From: Aldehydirespirator sp965248735
Lineage (GTDB): Bacteria; Actinomycetota; Acidimicrobiia; Acidimicrobiales; Aldehydirespiratoraceae
Assembly (NCBI GenBank): GCA_965248735.1
Contig: OZ252146.1
Location: forward strand, 1,364,001-1,428,000
Reading direction: 5' to 3'
Length of the DNA: 64,000 nucleotides
The stretch's first letter is position 1. Each line of letters begins with the position of its first letter. The notes under the pieces are model-generated. The model saw only the letters and a list, made by a program, of their open reading frames with translations. It ran no database searches and was not told the origin of the DNA. This document shows, one piece after another, positions 8,302-16,591 of this stretch. Position numbers and translations under genes: made by a program.

Positions 8302-9081
8302 CTAGGAGTACCGCACGAACACGGGCCGGTCGGTACCGGACCGATCGGCGTCGAACCCGTAGCCCAGCCGGCCGAAGTCTCGCAGACCCCGCACCGACTT
8401 CACCCGGTTGCGGATGATCCAGCCCGCCATCGCGCCCCGGGCCCGCTTGGCGAAGAACGAGATCATCTTGGGCTCGCCGTCGCCCCGGCCGTCCAGGAAC
8501 GCAGGCGTCACCAGCCGCCCCTCCAGCCGCCCCACGTCCACCGAGCGGAAGTACTCGTGCGACGCCAGGTTCACCACCACCGCCGGCCCGGGACTGGTGG
8601 CCAAGTCCTCATTGAGCACCTCCGTGATGTGCTCGCCCCAGTAGCTGTACAGGTCGCGGCCCCGGTCGGTGGCCAGCTTGGATCCCATCTCCAGCCGGTA
8701 CGGCTGCATCAGGTCCAGCGGGCGAAGCACGCCGTACAGCCCCGACAGGATGCGCAGCACCTTCTGGGCGTGGGTGTAGTCGCGCTCGGTGAAGGTGGCC
8801 GCGGCGTCCATGCCCTGGTAGACGTCGCCGGCGAAGGCCAGCAGCGCGGGCCGGGCGTCGTCCGGCGAGAACGGCGCCTCCCAGTCGGCGTACCGCTCGA
8901 AGTTCAGCTCGGCCAGCTCCGCCGAGATGCCCATCAGCTTGGCGATCTCGTCGGGCGACTTCTGCCGCATCACGTCCACCAGCGGCTCGGCCGCATCGAG
9001 CATCCGGGGCTGGGAGTGCTTGCGGGTGGGCAGCGCCGACGAGTAGTCGAGCGCCTTGGCCGGCGAAACCACGATCAGCAT
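8302..9081 (-). CDS. yaaA: Peroxide stress protein YaaA (UPF0246)
   Basis: 259 aa, against about 257 in E. coli. YaaA proteins limit free iron during peroxide stress and act in the cytosol. Family landmarks are the N-terminal MLIVVSPAKALDY, the central LSGLYGVLRPLDLMQPYRLEM block, VVNLASHEYF, and the C-terminal KMISFFAKRARGAMAGW. All parts of the family are present without gaps. It is a single gene whose upstream region carries half of the dispersed hairpin element (about 9139). Confidence 0.92.
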   Translation of the reverse strand: MLIVVSPAKALDYSSALPTRKHSQPRMLDAAEPLVDVMRQKSPDEIAKLMGISAELAELNFERYADWEAPFSPDDARPALLAFAGDVYQGMDAAATFTERDYTHAQKVLRILSGLYGVLRPLDLMQPYRLEMGSKLATDRGRDLYSYWGEHITEVLNEDLATSPGPAVVVNLASHEYFRSVDVGRLEGRLVTPAFLDGRGDGEPKMISFFAKRARGAMAGWIIRNRVKSVRGLRDFGRLGYGFDADRSGTDRPVFVRYS

Positions 9082-9138
9082 CGGACCGTTATACCCCGCT
9101 TGCGGCCCATTCTGCCTACGTGCACCCCGCCGACGTCG

Positions 9139-9180
9139 AAGCGAGATTGGTGCGAGTTTCGTGCCTCAGAGGGCCTCGAC
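9139..9180 (+). repeat. Half copy of the dispersed hairpin element
   Basis: The segment contains ATTGGTGCGAGTTTCGTG, matching the left arm of the element at 8221, 19090 and 63325. The right arm is absent or unrecognisable. Confidence 0.4.
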
Positions 9181-9223
9181 GTCAACAATTCCGGGGAAGA
9201 CCGGCCGGGAAGACAGGCCGCGG

Positions 9224-10528
9224 TCAGGCCGCGGTGGCCGAAGCTCCAGGCTCCCCGGCTCCAGGCTCCCCGGCTCCAGGCTCCCCGGCTCCAGCCTTCC
9301 GGGCCCCCGGCTCCCCGGCCCCCGAAGCTCCAGGCTCCCCGGCTCCAGCCTGAGGCTCCAGTTCGGGCAGGCAGCGCCGGAGGTTGCGGATGCCCTGGCC
9401 GATGCGCTGGCGGTTCTCGATCAGCGCGAACCGCACGTGGCCCTCGCCGCCGGGCCCGAACCCAACGCCGGGCGACACCGCCACATGGGCCTCGGTCACC
9501 AGCTTCGAAGCGAACTGGATCGAGTCCATCTGTCGGTACGGCTCGGGAATCTTCGCCCACACGAACATCGTCCCCTTGGGCGGCTCCACCTCCCAGCCGA
9601 TGCGGTTGAGGCCCTCGCAGAGGGCGTCGCGGCGCCGCTGGTACACCGCGCACGCCTCGACCGGGTAGTCGGGGGACTCCCGCAGGGTGACCGTCGCCGC
9701 GATCTGGATCGGCTGGAACGACCCGTAGTCCAGGTAGCTCTTGAGCTTGGCCAGTGCGGTCACCGCATCGGCGTTGCCCAGCATGAAGGCCATGCGCCAC
9801 CCCGCCATCGAGAACGACTTGGTGCACGAGTAGAACTCCACCGCGCAGTCCTTGGCTCCCTCCACCTGCAGGATCGACGGCGGCTGGTACCCGTCGAAGC
9901 CCAGGTCGGCGTAGGCGTTGTCGTGCACCACCAGCATCTCGTGCTCCCGGGCGAAGTCGACGACCTTCTGCATGAAGTCCAGGTCGACGCAGGTGGTGGT
10001 GGGGTTGTGCGGGAACGAGATCACCGCCACCCGGGGCTTGGGACGGCTGTAGCGCCATGCCAGCCGCATCCGGTTGACGAACTCGTCGCCGTCGGCCAGA
10101 GGCACTTCGCGGATCTGGGCGCCGGCGAACAGCGGCCCGTAGATGTGGATCGGGTAGCTGGGGGTGGGCACCAGGCAGGTGTCGCCGGGCTGCAGCAGCA
10201 CCCACATGAGGTGGCTGAACCCCTCTTTGGCCCCGATGGTGTTGATCACCTCGGTGTTGGGGTCGAGCTCCACCCCGAAGCGGCGCTCATACAGGGCGGC
10301 GATGGCCCGGCGCAGCGCGGGCAGCCCCCGGCTCGACGAGTAGCGGTGGTTGCGGGGGTTGCGGGCCGCCTCGCACAGCTTGTCCACGGCGATGTCCGGC
10401 GACGGCAGGTCGGGGTTGCCGAAGCCGAGGTCGATGATGTCGGCGCCGTCGTGGCGGAGCTTGATCTTCAGATCGTTGATGATCGTGAAGACGTACGGGG
10501 GAAGGCCGTTGATCCGGCGGAACTCCAT
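9224..10528 (-). CDS. alaC: Alanine/glutamate-pyruvate-type aminotransferase (AlaC-like)
   Basis: 434 aa, PLP-dependent fold type I. The N-terminus (RINGLPPYVFTIINDLK, GFGNPDLPSP) and EFYSCTKSFSMAGWR with the PLP lysine match the AlaC group closely, as do KSYLDYGSFQPIQIAA and the final VRFALIENRQRI. AlaC makes alanine from pyruvate and glutamate in the cytosol. The last 40 residues are not part of the family: they are a Gly-Ala-Glu-Pro repeat (AGEPG units) encoded by a 15-bp minisatellite that has grown into the 3' end. The gene is divergent from dcd. Confidence 0.88.
   Translation of the reverse strand: MEFRRINGLPPYVFTIINDLKIKLRHDGADIIDLGFGNPDLPSPDIAVDKLCEAARNPRNHRYSSSRGLPALRRAIAALYERRFGVELDPNTEVINTIGAKEGFSHLMWVLLQPGDTCLVPTPSYPIHIYGPLFAGAQIREVPLADGDEFVNRMRLAWRYSRPKPRVAVISFPHNPTTTCVDLDFMQKVVDFAREHEMLVVHDNAYADLGFDGYQPPSILQVEGAKDCAVEFYSCTKSFSMAGWRMAFMLGNADAVTALAKLKSYLDYGSFQPIQIAATVTLRESPDYPVEACAVYQRRRDALCEGLNRIGWEVEPPKGTMFVWAKIPEPYRQMDSIQFASKLVTEAHVAVSPGVGFGPGGEGHVRFALIENRQRIGQGIRNLRRCLPELEPQAGAGEPGASGAGEPGARKAGAGEPGAGEPGAGEPGASATAA
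9237..9352 (-). repeat. 15-bp minisatellite in the 3' end of alaC
   Basis: About seven copies of GCTCCAGGCTCCCCG with small variations. Each unit encodes five residues (AGEPG) in frame, so the array extends the protein without breaking it. Confidence 0.85.
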
Positions 10529-10725
10529 CGAACGAAGCTAACAGGCCAGTCGACCCGATCAAGTGACAATTGTCACCTCTCGAGGGGTTCCTCGACGCTC
10601 GCTGGCGCAGCCGAGAGCCCATCGACTCGTGCGCTGCCCTACGCTCCAGGCATGGACGGCGGATCGATGCGCTCCCGGCCTTGCCCGCCGAGCCGTCCGG
10701 CCACCGGCGCCGGGCCGGCGGCGTC

Positions 10726-11289
10726 GTGATCCTGTCGGACCGCTCGATGCGGGAGGCGCTCGACGCTGGCCGCATAGTGATCGACCCGCTGGACGAGGGC
10801 GCGGTGCAGCCCTCGTCGGTGGACCTGCGCCTGGCGCGCACCTTCCGGGTGTTCCGCAACCACACCCTGAGCCACATCGACGTCAAGCAGGACGTGTCGG
10901 AGCTCACCACCGTGGTGGAGGCCGACGAGGACGACCCGTTCATCCTGCACCCCGGCGAGTTCGTGCTGGGCGCCACCCTGGAGCGGGTGGTGCTGCCCAA
11001 CGACCTGGTCGCCCGCCTGGAGGGCAAGTCGTCGCTGGGCCGACTGGGCCTGCTGATCCACTCGACGGCGGGGTTCGTGGACCCCGGCTTCGCCGGCCAG
11101 CTCACTCTGGAGCTGTCGAATGTGGCCAACTTGCCGATCACCCTGTACCCGGGGATGCGCATAGGCCAGATCAGCTTCCAGCAGATGACCACTCCGGCCG
11201 ACGTCCCCTACGGGTCGGGCAAGCTGGGCTCGAAGTACCACGACCAGAGCGGGCCGGTGCCGTCCCGCTACTGGGAGAACTTCCGCTAA
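10726..11289 (+). CDS. dcd: dCTP deaminase
   Basis: 187 aa from the GTG at 10726, matching the usual 188-193. It deaminates dCTP to dUTP (or to dUMP in bifunctional forms) for thymidylate synthesis. The trimer fold signatures are VILSDRSMREAL at the N-terminus, QPSSVDLRL, HPGEFVLGATLE, the LEGKSSLGRLGLLIHSTAG active-site block and DPGFAGQLTLELSN with the catalytic glutamate. A start further upstream at 10570 is in frame but would add a non-homologous Arg/Pro-rich leader. It is divergent from alaC. Confidence 0.92.
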   Translation: MILSDRSMREALDAGRIVIDPLDEGAVQPSSVDLRLARTFRVFRNHTLSHIDVKQDVSELTTVVEADEDDPFILHPGEFVLGATLERVVLPNDLVARLEGKSSLGRLGLLIHSTAGFVDPGFAGQLTLELSNVANLPITLYPGMRIGQISFQQMTTPADVPYGSGKLGSKYHDQSGPVPSRYWENFR

Positions 11290-11507
11290 CCCTGGTCCGG
11301 CACCGCGCGTCCCGCCGCAGCCCGTCCCGCGCGGCGGGTGGGCTCGGTGGCGGGTGCTCGGTGGCTCGGTGGCGAGTGCTCCGCATTCGGGAGCCACGAT
11401 TACGCTGGACTGCGGAGCCGAATCTCAACAATGGTGGGACGGCGCGGGCGTCGGGCGTCTGCCGCGGGGGATCGCTGTTCCAAGATCGACGACGAGGAGT
11501 TGACGCC

Positions 11508-12335
11508 ATGTCGCTGTCCGATGGGTTCCGGTTCGACGGCAGGCGCGTGCTCGTCGTCGGTGGTGCCACCGGAATGGGCGCGGCCGCCGCCGAACTGGCG
11601 CTCGATGTCGGCGCCGAGGTCGTGGTCATGGACCGCGCCGAGGTGGCGCTGGCCGGGGTGACGGCCATCCACGTCGACCTCGCGGAGCAGGCTTCCATCG
11701 AGGCGGCCGTCGACGAGTGCGGCGGCCCGGTGCACGCCGTGCTGGCCTGCGCGGGCGTGGCCGACGGCACCCCGGGCCTCGAGCGGATCAATTTCGTGGG
11801 CCACCGCCACTTGATCGACCGGATGCTGGACGCCGGGATGCTTCCGCAGGGATCGGCCGTCGGCTTCATCTCGTCGGCCGCGGGCCTGGGCTGGGAGTCG
11901 AACCTGGAGGAGCTCGGGGAGGTGCTGGCCGTCTCCGACTTCGATGAGGCCGCGGCCTGGTTCGTCGACCATCGCAAGGCCGACTACTTCCACACCAAGC
12001 AGGCGGTGTGCGCCTACGTCGCCAGCCAGGCGTATCCGATGCTGAAGCGGGGGGTCCGCCTCAACGCCATCTGCCCCGGCCCGACCGTGACCCCGCTGGC
12101 CGTCGCCAACGAGGACCTGTGGCTGGGCTTCGGCGCCGACTACCGGGCCGACGCTGGCGTGGAGGCGTCCACTCCGATGGAGCAGGCCTACCCGCTGCTG
12201 TTCCTGTGCAGCGACGCCGCGGCTGCCATAAACGGGGTGACGCTCATCACCGACGCCGGCTACATGAGCGCGGGCATCACCGGGGCGTACCCCGCGGCCA
12301 CCGACGCGGCCAAGTTCCTGATGGGTCGCTTCTAG
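11508..12335 (+). CDS. Short-chain dehydrogenase/reductase
   Basis: 275 aa, a Rossmann-fold NAD(P)-dependent oxidoreductase of the hydroxysteroid-dehydrogenase-like SDR type. The cofactor loop is VVGGATGMGAAAA (about residues 13-25), an acidic residue (VVMDRAE) follows beta-2, the adenine-site ACAG sits near residue 84, SSAAGLGW holds the catalytic Ser and DYFHTKQAV the Tyr-xxx-Lys pair. The C-terminal NAICPGPTVTPL and LITDAGYMS are also standard. The substrate is unknown. The ATG at 11508 has a GACGAGGAG ribosome-binding region; a frame open further upstream lacks family sequence. Confidence 0.88.
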   Translation: MSLSDGFRFDGRRVLVVGGATGMGAAAAELALDVGAEVVVMDRAEVALAGVTAIHVDLAEQASIEAAVDECGGPVHAVLACAGVADGTPGLERINFVGHRHLIDRMLDAGMLPQGSAVGFISSAAGLGWESNLEELGEVLAVSDFDEAAAWFVDHRKADYFHTKQAVCAYVASQAYPMLKRGVRLNAICPGPTVTPLAVANEDLWLGFGADYRADAGVEASTPMEQAYPLLFLCSDAAAAINGVTLITDAGYMSAGITGAYPAATDAAKFLMGRF

Positions 12336-12393
12336 CGCCCGGCCCGGAGCAGCCGGAACCCACCGGCGCTTAGGTCCGTCTATCCTCGGGGCC

Positions 12394-12675
12394 ATGCCGA
12401 GACCCACCAAGCGCCGTGTACCGGCCGGCCGTGTGACCGCCAAGGGCACCCGGCCCGAGAACTACAAGCCCGACCAGCAGACCCACACCGGGTTCGATAC
12501 GCAGCCCCCGAGCCCGATCTGGGTGCCGATCCTGCTGTTCAGCCTGCTGGGGGTGGGGATGGCGACGATCATCGCCAACTATCTGGGCGTGTTCTGGGAC
12601 ACCTCGAACGTGGTGCTGCTGGGGGGCCTGGGCTTCATCCTGGCCGGGATCATCACCGCCACGCAGTACCGCTGA
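12394..12675 (+). CDS. crgA: Cell division protein CrgA
   Basis: 93 aa with a basic cytoplasmic N-terminus and two membrane helices (about residues 42-62 and 71-87). The signature SPIWVPILLFSLLGVG, NYLGVFW and the terminal LAGIITATQYR match CrgA, which recruits FtsZ and peptidoglycan synthases at the actinobacterial septum. In many actinobacteria crgA lies not far from oriC. Here the last codon and stop form part of a 31-bp repeat that follows. Confidence 0.93.
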   Translation: MPRPTKRRVPAGRVTAKGTRPENYKPDQQTHTGFDTQPPSPIWVPILLFSLLGVGMATIIANYLGVFWDTSNVVLLGGLGFILAGIITATQYR

Positions 12676-12857
12676 TCGCCTCGCCCGCTGGTGATCAGCC
12701 CGCTGATCGCCTCGCCCGCTGGTGATCAGCCCGCTGATCGCCTCGCCCGCTGGTGATCAGCCCGGTGATCGCCTCGCCCGCTGGTGATCAGCCCGGTGAT
12801 CGCCTCGCCCGCTGGTGATCAGCCCGGTGATCGCCTCGCCCGCTGGTGATCAGCCCG
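12672..12857 (+). repeat. 31-bp tandem repeats starting at the crgA stop codon
   Basis: Six copies of a 31-bp unit that starts with the last crgA bases and its stop (CGCTGATCGCC). Each unit contains GCTGATCGCC and GGTGATCAGC, near-perfect inverted complements, so the array can form a series of hairpins and may act as a transcription terminator. Confidence 0.85.
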
Positions 12858-12898
12858 GCAGCCGGGCCGTGATCACACCGTTGTAATTTTCCCCCGAT

Positions 12899-12919
12899 TT
12901 GTGCACAACCTGTGGATAA
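12899..12919 (+). promoter_or_regulatory. Pair of DnaA-box-like 9-mers
   Basis: TTGTGCACA at 12899-12907 and TGTGGATAA at 12911-12919 (the complement, TTATCCACA, is the E. coli consensus DnaA box) lie 3 bp apart in a noncoding gap, next to an A/T-rich stretch (GTTGTAATTTTCCCCC). Only two boxes are seen, so this may be a DnaA-binding regulatory site rather than an origin. Confidence 0.5.
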
Positions 12920-12987
12920 GTGTCCGGCTCGGTTTGATGGCCGCGCGGTGGAATGGACCCGGGACGGGTGTGCCCAGCACGGGGCGC

Positions 12988-13314
12988 TCACTCGATGGGA
13001 GCCACCAGGTCCATCTCGTCCTGGCAGTGTCGGGGCGGTTCGGGGTCCTCGTCGGGGGCGACGGTCATGCGGACCTCGGCCCCGCAGATGCTGCAGCGGT
13101 ACTCGATCTTGACCCTGCGCAGGGTGCCGGGATCGGGCGGCTCCGGCAGCGGCCGGGCCAGGTTGCGCAGCATGGCCAAACCCAGGCGCAGCACCGCGTA
13201 GGCGATCGCCACCGCGATCAGGACCTTGACGATGTCGGCGAGGATGGCGCCGACCACCAGGCCCGCCAGTGCCACCACGATCAGCCCGATGTTGACGGTC
13301 CTGTCTTTCTTCAT
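12988..13314 (-). CDS. Membrane protein with C-terminal zinc-ribbon-like motif
   Basis: 108 aa. Two adjacent hydrophobic helices (about residues 8-50) are followed by a soluble tail containing YRCSICGAEVRMTVAPDE and PPRHCQDEMDLV. The CxxC and the later HC suggest a small metal-binding knuckle. Similar short proteins are common hypothetical genes in this bacterial class; function is unknown. It is convergent with crgA, and the DnaA-box pair lies beyond its 3' end. Confidence 0.7.
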   Translation of the reverse strand: MKKDRTVNIGLIVVALAGLVVGAILADIVKVLIAVAIAYAVLRLGLAMLRNLARPLPEPPDPGTLRRVKIEYRCSICGAEVRMTVAPDEDPEPPRHCQDEMDLVAPIE

Positions 13315-13389
13315 CCTTGTGACGGCCTCTCGCCCGCGTCTGCCCCGATGCTACGCGACGGTCCCGGTCGTGCTCCGGGCACCGGCGGG

Positions 13390-13923
13390 CTAGGCGGGCT
13401 GTGCCGTGGGACCGGTAGCCTCGGCCGGCGGTGGCCCGGACGGCTGCTCCGCCGTGGGTGGAGCGCCGATTGTGGGTGGGCCCCGGGCAGGGTCGGAGAT
13501 CTCGGAGGGCGGTTCGGATGGGAGCGCCGTCTCAGCAGGCGCCTCGGTTGGTGCGGGCGCGGGTTCTGGCGGCTGAGCCACAGGTGCTGACTCGGGCTCG
13601 AGCGACGATGGCCGAGGCGCCGGAAGCCGAGGATCGATCAGGAACCCGCCGCGGACAAGGCCCATGATCAGATCGTCCACCTTCGCCTCAAGCCTGTCGA
13701 AGCGAGTGTCGAAGCGCGTCTCAAGCCTCTCAAAGCGCGTATCGACCGAGGTGAACTGTGCGTTGGTGGCCTCGGTCCGCTCCTGGAACCGGGTGTCGAC
13801 GTGGCTGCGCAGGTCGCGGAAGTCGGAACGCAGCCACCGGAAGCCCGCGCCGCACGCAGCGACGAGAGCCGCGAGGGCAACTCCCAACAGCGTGGCGAGG
13901 ACTTCGATTTCCATGTAAATCAC
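13390..13923 (-). CDS. Membrane-anchored coiled-coil protein, Pro-rich tail
   Basis: 177 aa. One N-terminal membrane helix (VLATLLGVALAALVAACGAGF) is followed by a coiled coil built of near-heptad repeats (TRFERLETRFDTRFDRLEAK) and a Pro/Ala/Glu-rich tail. The layout is the same as the small coiled-coil proteins at 34308, 36870, 47975, 53297 and 54816, although it lacks their MAPEGF tail motif. Function is unknown; the anchor with a long coil suggests a scaffold or envelope-spanning tether. Confidence 0.7.
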   Translation of the reverse strand: MIYMEIEVLATLLGVALAALVAACGAGFRWLRSDFRDLRSHVDTRFQERTEATNAQFTSVDTRFERLETRFDTRFDRLEAKVDDLIMGLVRGGFLIDPRLPAPRPSSLEPESAPVAQPPEPAPAPTEAPAETALPSEPPSEISDPARGPPTIGAPPTAEQPSGPPPAEATGPTAQPA

Positions 13924-13962
13924 TCTAGCAACCCACTATGACACAAACAACCTGAAAGATAT

Positions 13963-15186
13963 TCAAATATTCATTTGCCACACGATAGCCGTTGAGCCGG
14001 TGGGTCCCGCGCTGATCGTGAGCAGCAGCCGCCCGTCTGCTGTGGTGTGCCCGGCCAGCCCGTCGGTTGCGAGGCGCAGCTCCTCGGCCGCCCCGGCGTT
14101 GCCGGTGGCCACCGCGCCTCCGGCATGGTTGATCCGGTCCGCGTCGATGCCCAGCGCCCGGGCCACCAGCATCACCGTGGCCGCGTTGTGCTCGGTCACG
14201 TCGATGTCGTCCACGGCGTCGAGCTCGACGCTGGCCTCGGCCAGCGCCCGGCCGACCGCCACGGCCACGTTGCCGACCGGATCGAACGGATCACCCGCGG
14301 CCCGCCCCATCCCGGCCACCGTTGCCCGCGTCGCAGGTTCATGCGTCTCCGTGGCCGTACCGGCGCGGCCGACCGCGGCTGCCGTCCCGGCCGGGAGCCC
14401 GCCGGATCGCGGCTCGGACGTCCCGGCTTGCAGCAGGACTGCGGCCACCGCGTCGGCTGGGGGAGCGAAGGTGGCGGCAGTGAGCAGGCCGTCGTCGTCG
14501 AAGGCCGGGGGCAGCTCCGCGGTGTCGCCCCATGAGCGCACCACGTCGGCGGCCACCGGATCGCCCCGGTACACGCCCCGCCCCGCGGCGTCTCCCGGCC
14601 GGGCCGCCACTGCCACGATGGCCGGGCTGGTCCCCGCCTCCGCCCGTCGCCGCCGGGACTCCTCGGCCGCGGCGTCGAGCTCGGCCCTCCCGATGCCCGC
14701 GGCCTGCGCGGCCCGCTCGGCCAGCCGAGGCCCCGGCAGCAGCCCGCCCACCTCCGCGAACCGCTCGGCCACCCCGCCCCAGGGCGCGCCGTAGGTGCGG
14801 TTGAGGGCGGCCGCTCCCGGCGGCACCACCGAGCACAGGCCCAGCCCGATCACCAGCACGGTCCGGGCCTGTCCCGCCCGGATGGCGGCCACCGCGGCCT
14901 GGACCGCGGCCAGGCCGCTGGTCTCGCCCCGGTCGATCACATGGCCGCCGACGGTCACCGGCCAGCCCGCGGCCAGCACGATCGCCCGGGCCGCGTCGGC
15001 GCCGTAGGCCCCCACCGGGTCGGCGCAGCCCACCACCACCTCGTCGAGCCCGTCGGCGTCGAGCCCGCCGGCGTCGAGCCCGGCCCGCTCCAGTGCCTCC
15101 CGACCGACCACCCCGGCCAGCACTACCGGGTTCCAGCCGGCCAACTCGCCGTCCACCGGCCGCACCGCAGTCCGGGCCACCGCCAT
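13963..15186 (-). CDS. Thiolase-like protein lacking the catalytic residues
   Basis: 407 aa from the ATG at 15186. The overall thiolase layout is kept: an N-terminal ARTAVRP strand, PVGAYGADAARAIVLAAG, and a C-terminal NHAGGAVATGNAGAA glycine loop. The nucleophile position, normally CASG, reads GETSG; the GHP histidine region reads GNAGAA; and the last cysteine block reads ISAGPTGS. All three usual catalytic residues are therefore missing, so condensation or cleavage of acyl-CoA is unlikely. It could be a non-catalytic partner subunit or bind acyl-CoA. GTG starts up to about 15 codons upstream are possible. Confidence 0.75.
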   Translation of the reverse strand: MAVARTAVRPVDGELAGWNPVVLAGVVGREALERAGLDAGGLDADGLDEVVVGCADPVGAYGADAARAIVLAAGWPVTVGGHVIDRGETSGLAAVQAAVAAIRAGQARTVLVIGLGLCSVVPPGAAALNRTYGAPWGGVAERFAEVGGLLPGPRLAERAAQAAGIGRAELDAAAEESRRRRAEAGTSPAIVAVAARPGDAAGRGVYRGDPVAADVVRSWGDTAELPPAFDDDGLLTAATFAPPADAVAAVLLQAGTSEPRSGGLPAGTAAAVGRAGTATETHEPATRATVAGMGRAAGDPFDPVGNVAVAVGRALAEASVELDAVDDIDVTEHNAATVMLVARALGIDADRINHAGGAVATGNAGAAEELRLATDGLAGHTTADGRLLLTISAGPTGSTAIVWQMNI

Positions 15187-15234
15187 CACCGCCACCGTCG
15201 GGATCGCACCCACGGCCTGAATGTCTACCCTCCG

Positions 15235-15530
15235 CCGGTCTCGCCAGTTGCCTGCACGAGCGAAGCGTCCGCCGGTCTCGCCAGTTGCCTGCACGAGCGA
15301 AGCGTCCGCCGGTCTCGCCAGTTGCCTGCACGAGCGAAGCGTCCGCCGGTCTCGCCAGTTGCCTGCACGAGCGAAGCGTCCGCCGGTCTCGCCAGTTGCC
15401 TGCACGAGCGAAGCGTCCGCCGGTCTCGCCAGTTGCCTGCACGAGCGAAGCGTCCGCCGGTCTCGCCAGTTGCCTGCACGAGCGAAGCGTCCGCCGGTCT
15501 CGCCAGTTGCCTGCACGGGCGAAGCGTCCG
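15235..15530. repeat. 37-bp tandem array between divergent genes
   Basis: Eight head-to-tail copies of a 37-bp unit (CCGGTCTCGCCAG...GCGAAGCGTCC) with only one visible base change in the last copy. There are no spacers, so it is not a CRISPR. Since 37 is not a multiple of three, each copy shifts the frame, and all frames are open by chance. It fills the gap between the thiolase-like gene and the DoxX gene. Confidence 0.9.
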
Positions 15531-15699
15531 CCGCTGCCGGTGTCCGCGCCGGCACTGGCGTTCGGGCTCGGGCGAAGCGTCCGCTTGTTGTCGGTGTCCG
15601 CGCTGGTGCCGCGGGCGGATCGGCGCGATGGGGTTTCGGCACCGTGTCTACACTCGCATCGGACTGCTAGACGCCGCTGGACGCGGCTGGGAGGTCATC

Positions 15700-16356
15700 G
15701 TGAGCAAGGGCACCGCCGATGTCGTCATCAAGGGGCTCACCGCGCTCACAGTGTTCGGCCTGATCTTGGCCGGGGGGCTGTACGAGCCCCACGTCGACCT
15801 AATAAACGTCCTCCCCGATTACCTCAGGGACGAAGGCACCAGGGTGTTCGACGTCGCCCTGATGATCCTGCGGGCCGCTCTGGGGATGATGATCTTCGTC
15901 CACGGCTACAACAAGGCGTTCCGGGGCGGGCGCATCGCCGGCACCGGCCGCTGGTTCCAGTCGATGGGAATGCGCCCCGGCAAGGTCCACGCCGCTCTGG
16001 CCGCCTTCACCGAGATGGGCGTGGGCGCGCTGCTGGTGGTCGGTCTGATCACCCAGGTGGCCGCGGCCGGGCTGATCGGCTTGATGGTGGTGGCGTTCTG
16101 GACGGTCCACCGCGACAAGGGCTTCATGATCACCGGCGAGGGCTGGGAGTACGTGGCCCTGATCTCGGCCATGAGCCTGGTGTGCGCCATGCTCGGCCCC
16201 GGCCGCATCTCCCTCGACGCCGCCCTCAAGATCGCCGACAACCTCGACGGCTGGACGGGCCTGTGGATCGCGCTGCTGCTCGGTGTCGGTGTCGGCGTCG
16301 CCCAGCTGCTGCTCTTCTACCGCCCCCCGCCCCCCGAGCCCACCGAAGATGGCTGA
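15700..16356 (+). CDS. DoxX-family membrane protein
   Basis: 218 aa from the GTG at 15700, preceded by GGGAGG. Four to five hydrophobic helices are visible. The second carries the DoxX signature (ALGMMIFVHGYNKAFRGGRIAG), followed by FTEMGVGALLVVGL and VVAFWTVHRDKGFMI. DoxX proteins are small inner-membrane proteins linked to redox or respiratory complexes; the exact role is unknown. The stop codon overlaps the start of the next gene (ATGGCTGA), so the two are probably coupled. Confidence 0.82.
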   Translation: MSKGTADVVIKGLTALTVFGLILAGGLYEPHVDLINVLPDYLRDEGTRVFDVALMILRAALGMMIFVHGYNKAFRGGRIAGTGRWFQSMGMRPGKVHAALAAFTEMGVGALLVVGLITQVAAAGLIGLMVVAFWTVHRDKGFMITGEGWEYVALISAMSLVCAMLGPGRISLDAALKIADNLDGWTGLWIALLLGVGVGVAQLLLFYRPPPPEPTEDG

Positions 16357-16591
16357 CGCTCCAGAGTTGCGCAGAAGCCTCTGGCGGGAGCTCTTCTGGA
16401 AGTCGACGTTCCGGAGTCGCCGCGAGAAGGTGGGCCACCTCCTGGCCGGGGTGGGCATAACGCTTCTGGTCACCCTTCCGATGACGTACATTCAATGGCT
16501 CGATTCGCCTCTTGCGCTTTCTTTGGATCGTTCTCGGAGTGTCTGGTCTGCACATGGCTGGCTGGGCGGTTTGGTTGCTCTGGGGTCGTGA
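16349..16591 (+). CDS. Small one-TM protein coupled to the DoxX gene
   Basis: 80 aa, starting 8 bp before the DoxX stop. A basic N-terminus (RELFWKSTFRSRREK) precedes one hydrophobic helix (VGHLLAGVGITLLVTLPMTY), with a polar tail. No family was recognised. The overlap with DoxX is the main argument that it is real. Confidence 0.5.
   Translation: MADAPELRRSLWRELFWKSTFRSRREKVGHLLAGVGITLLVTLPMTYIQWLDSPLALSLDRSRSVWSAHGWLGGLVALGS

Noticed and set aside
12899..12919. Definite chromosomal origin
   Set aside because: Only two DnaA boxes and no dnaA/dnaN in the window; kept as a possible regulatory or titration site only.
15235..15530. CRISPR array
   Set aside because: Repeats are head to tail with no spacers, and no cas genes are in the window.
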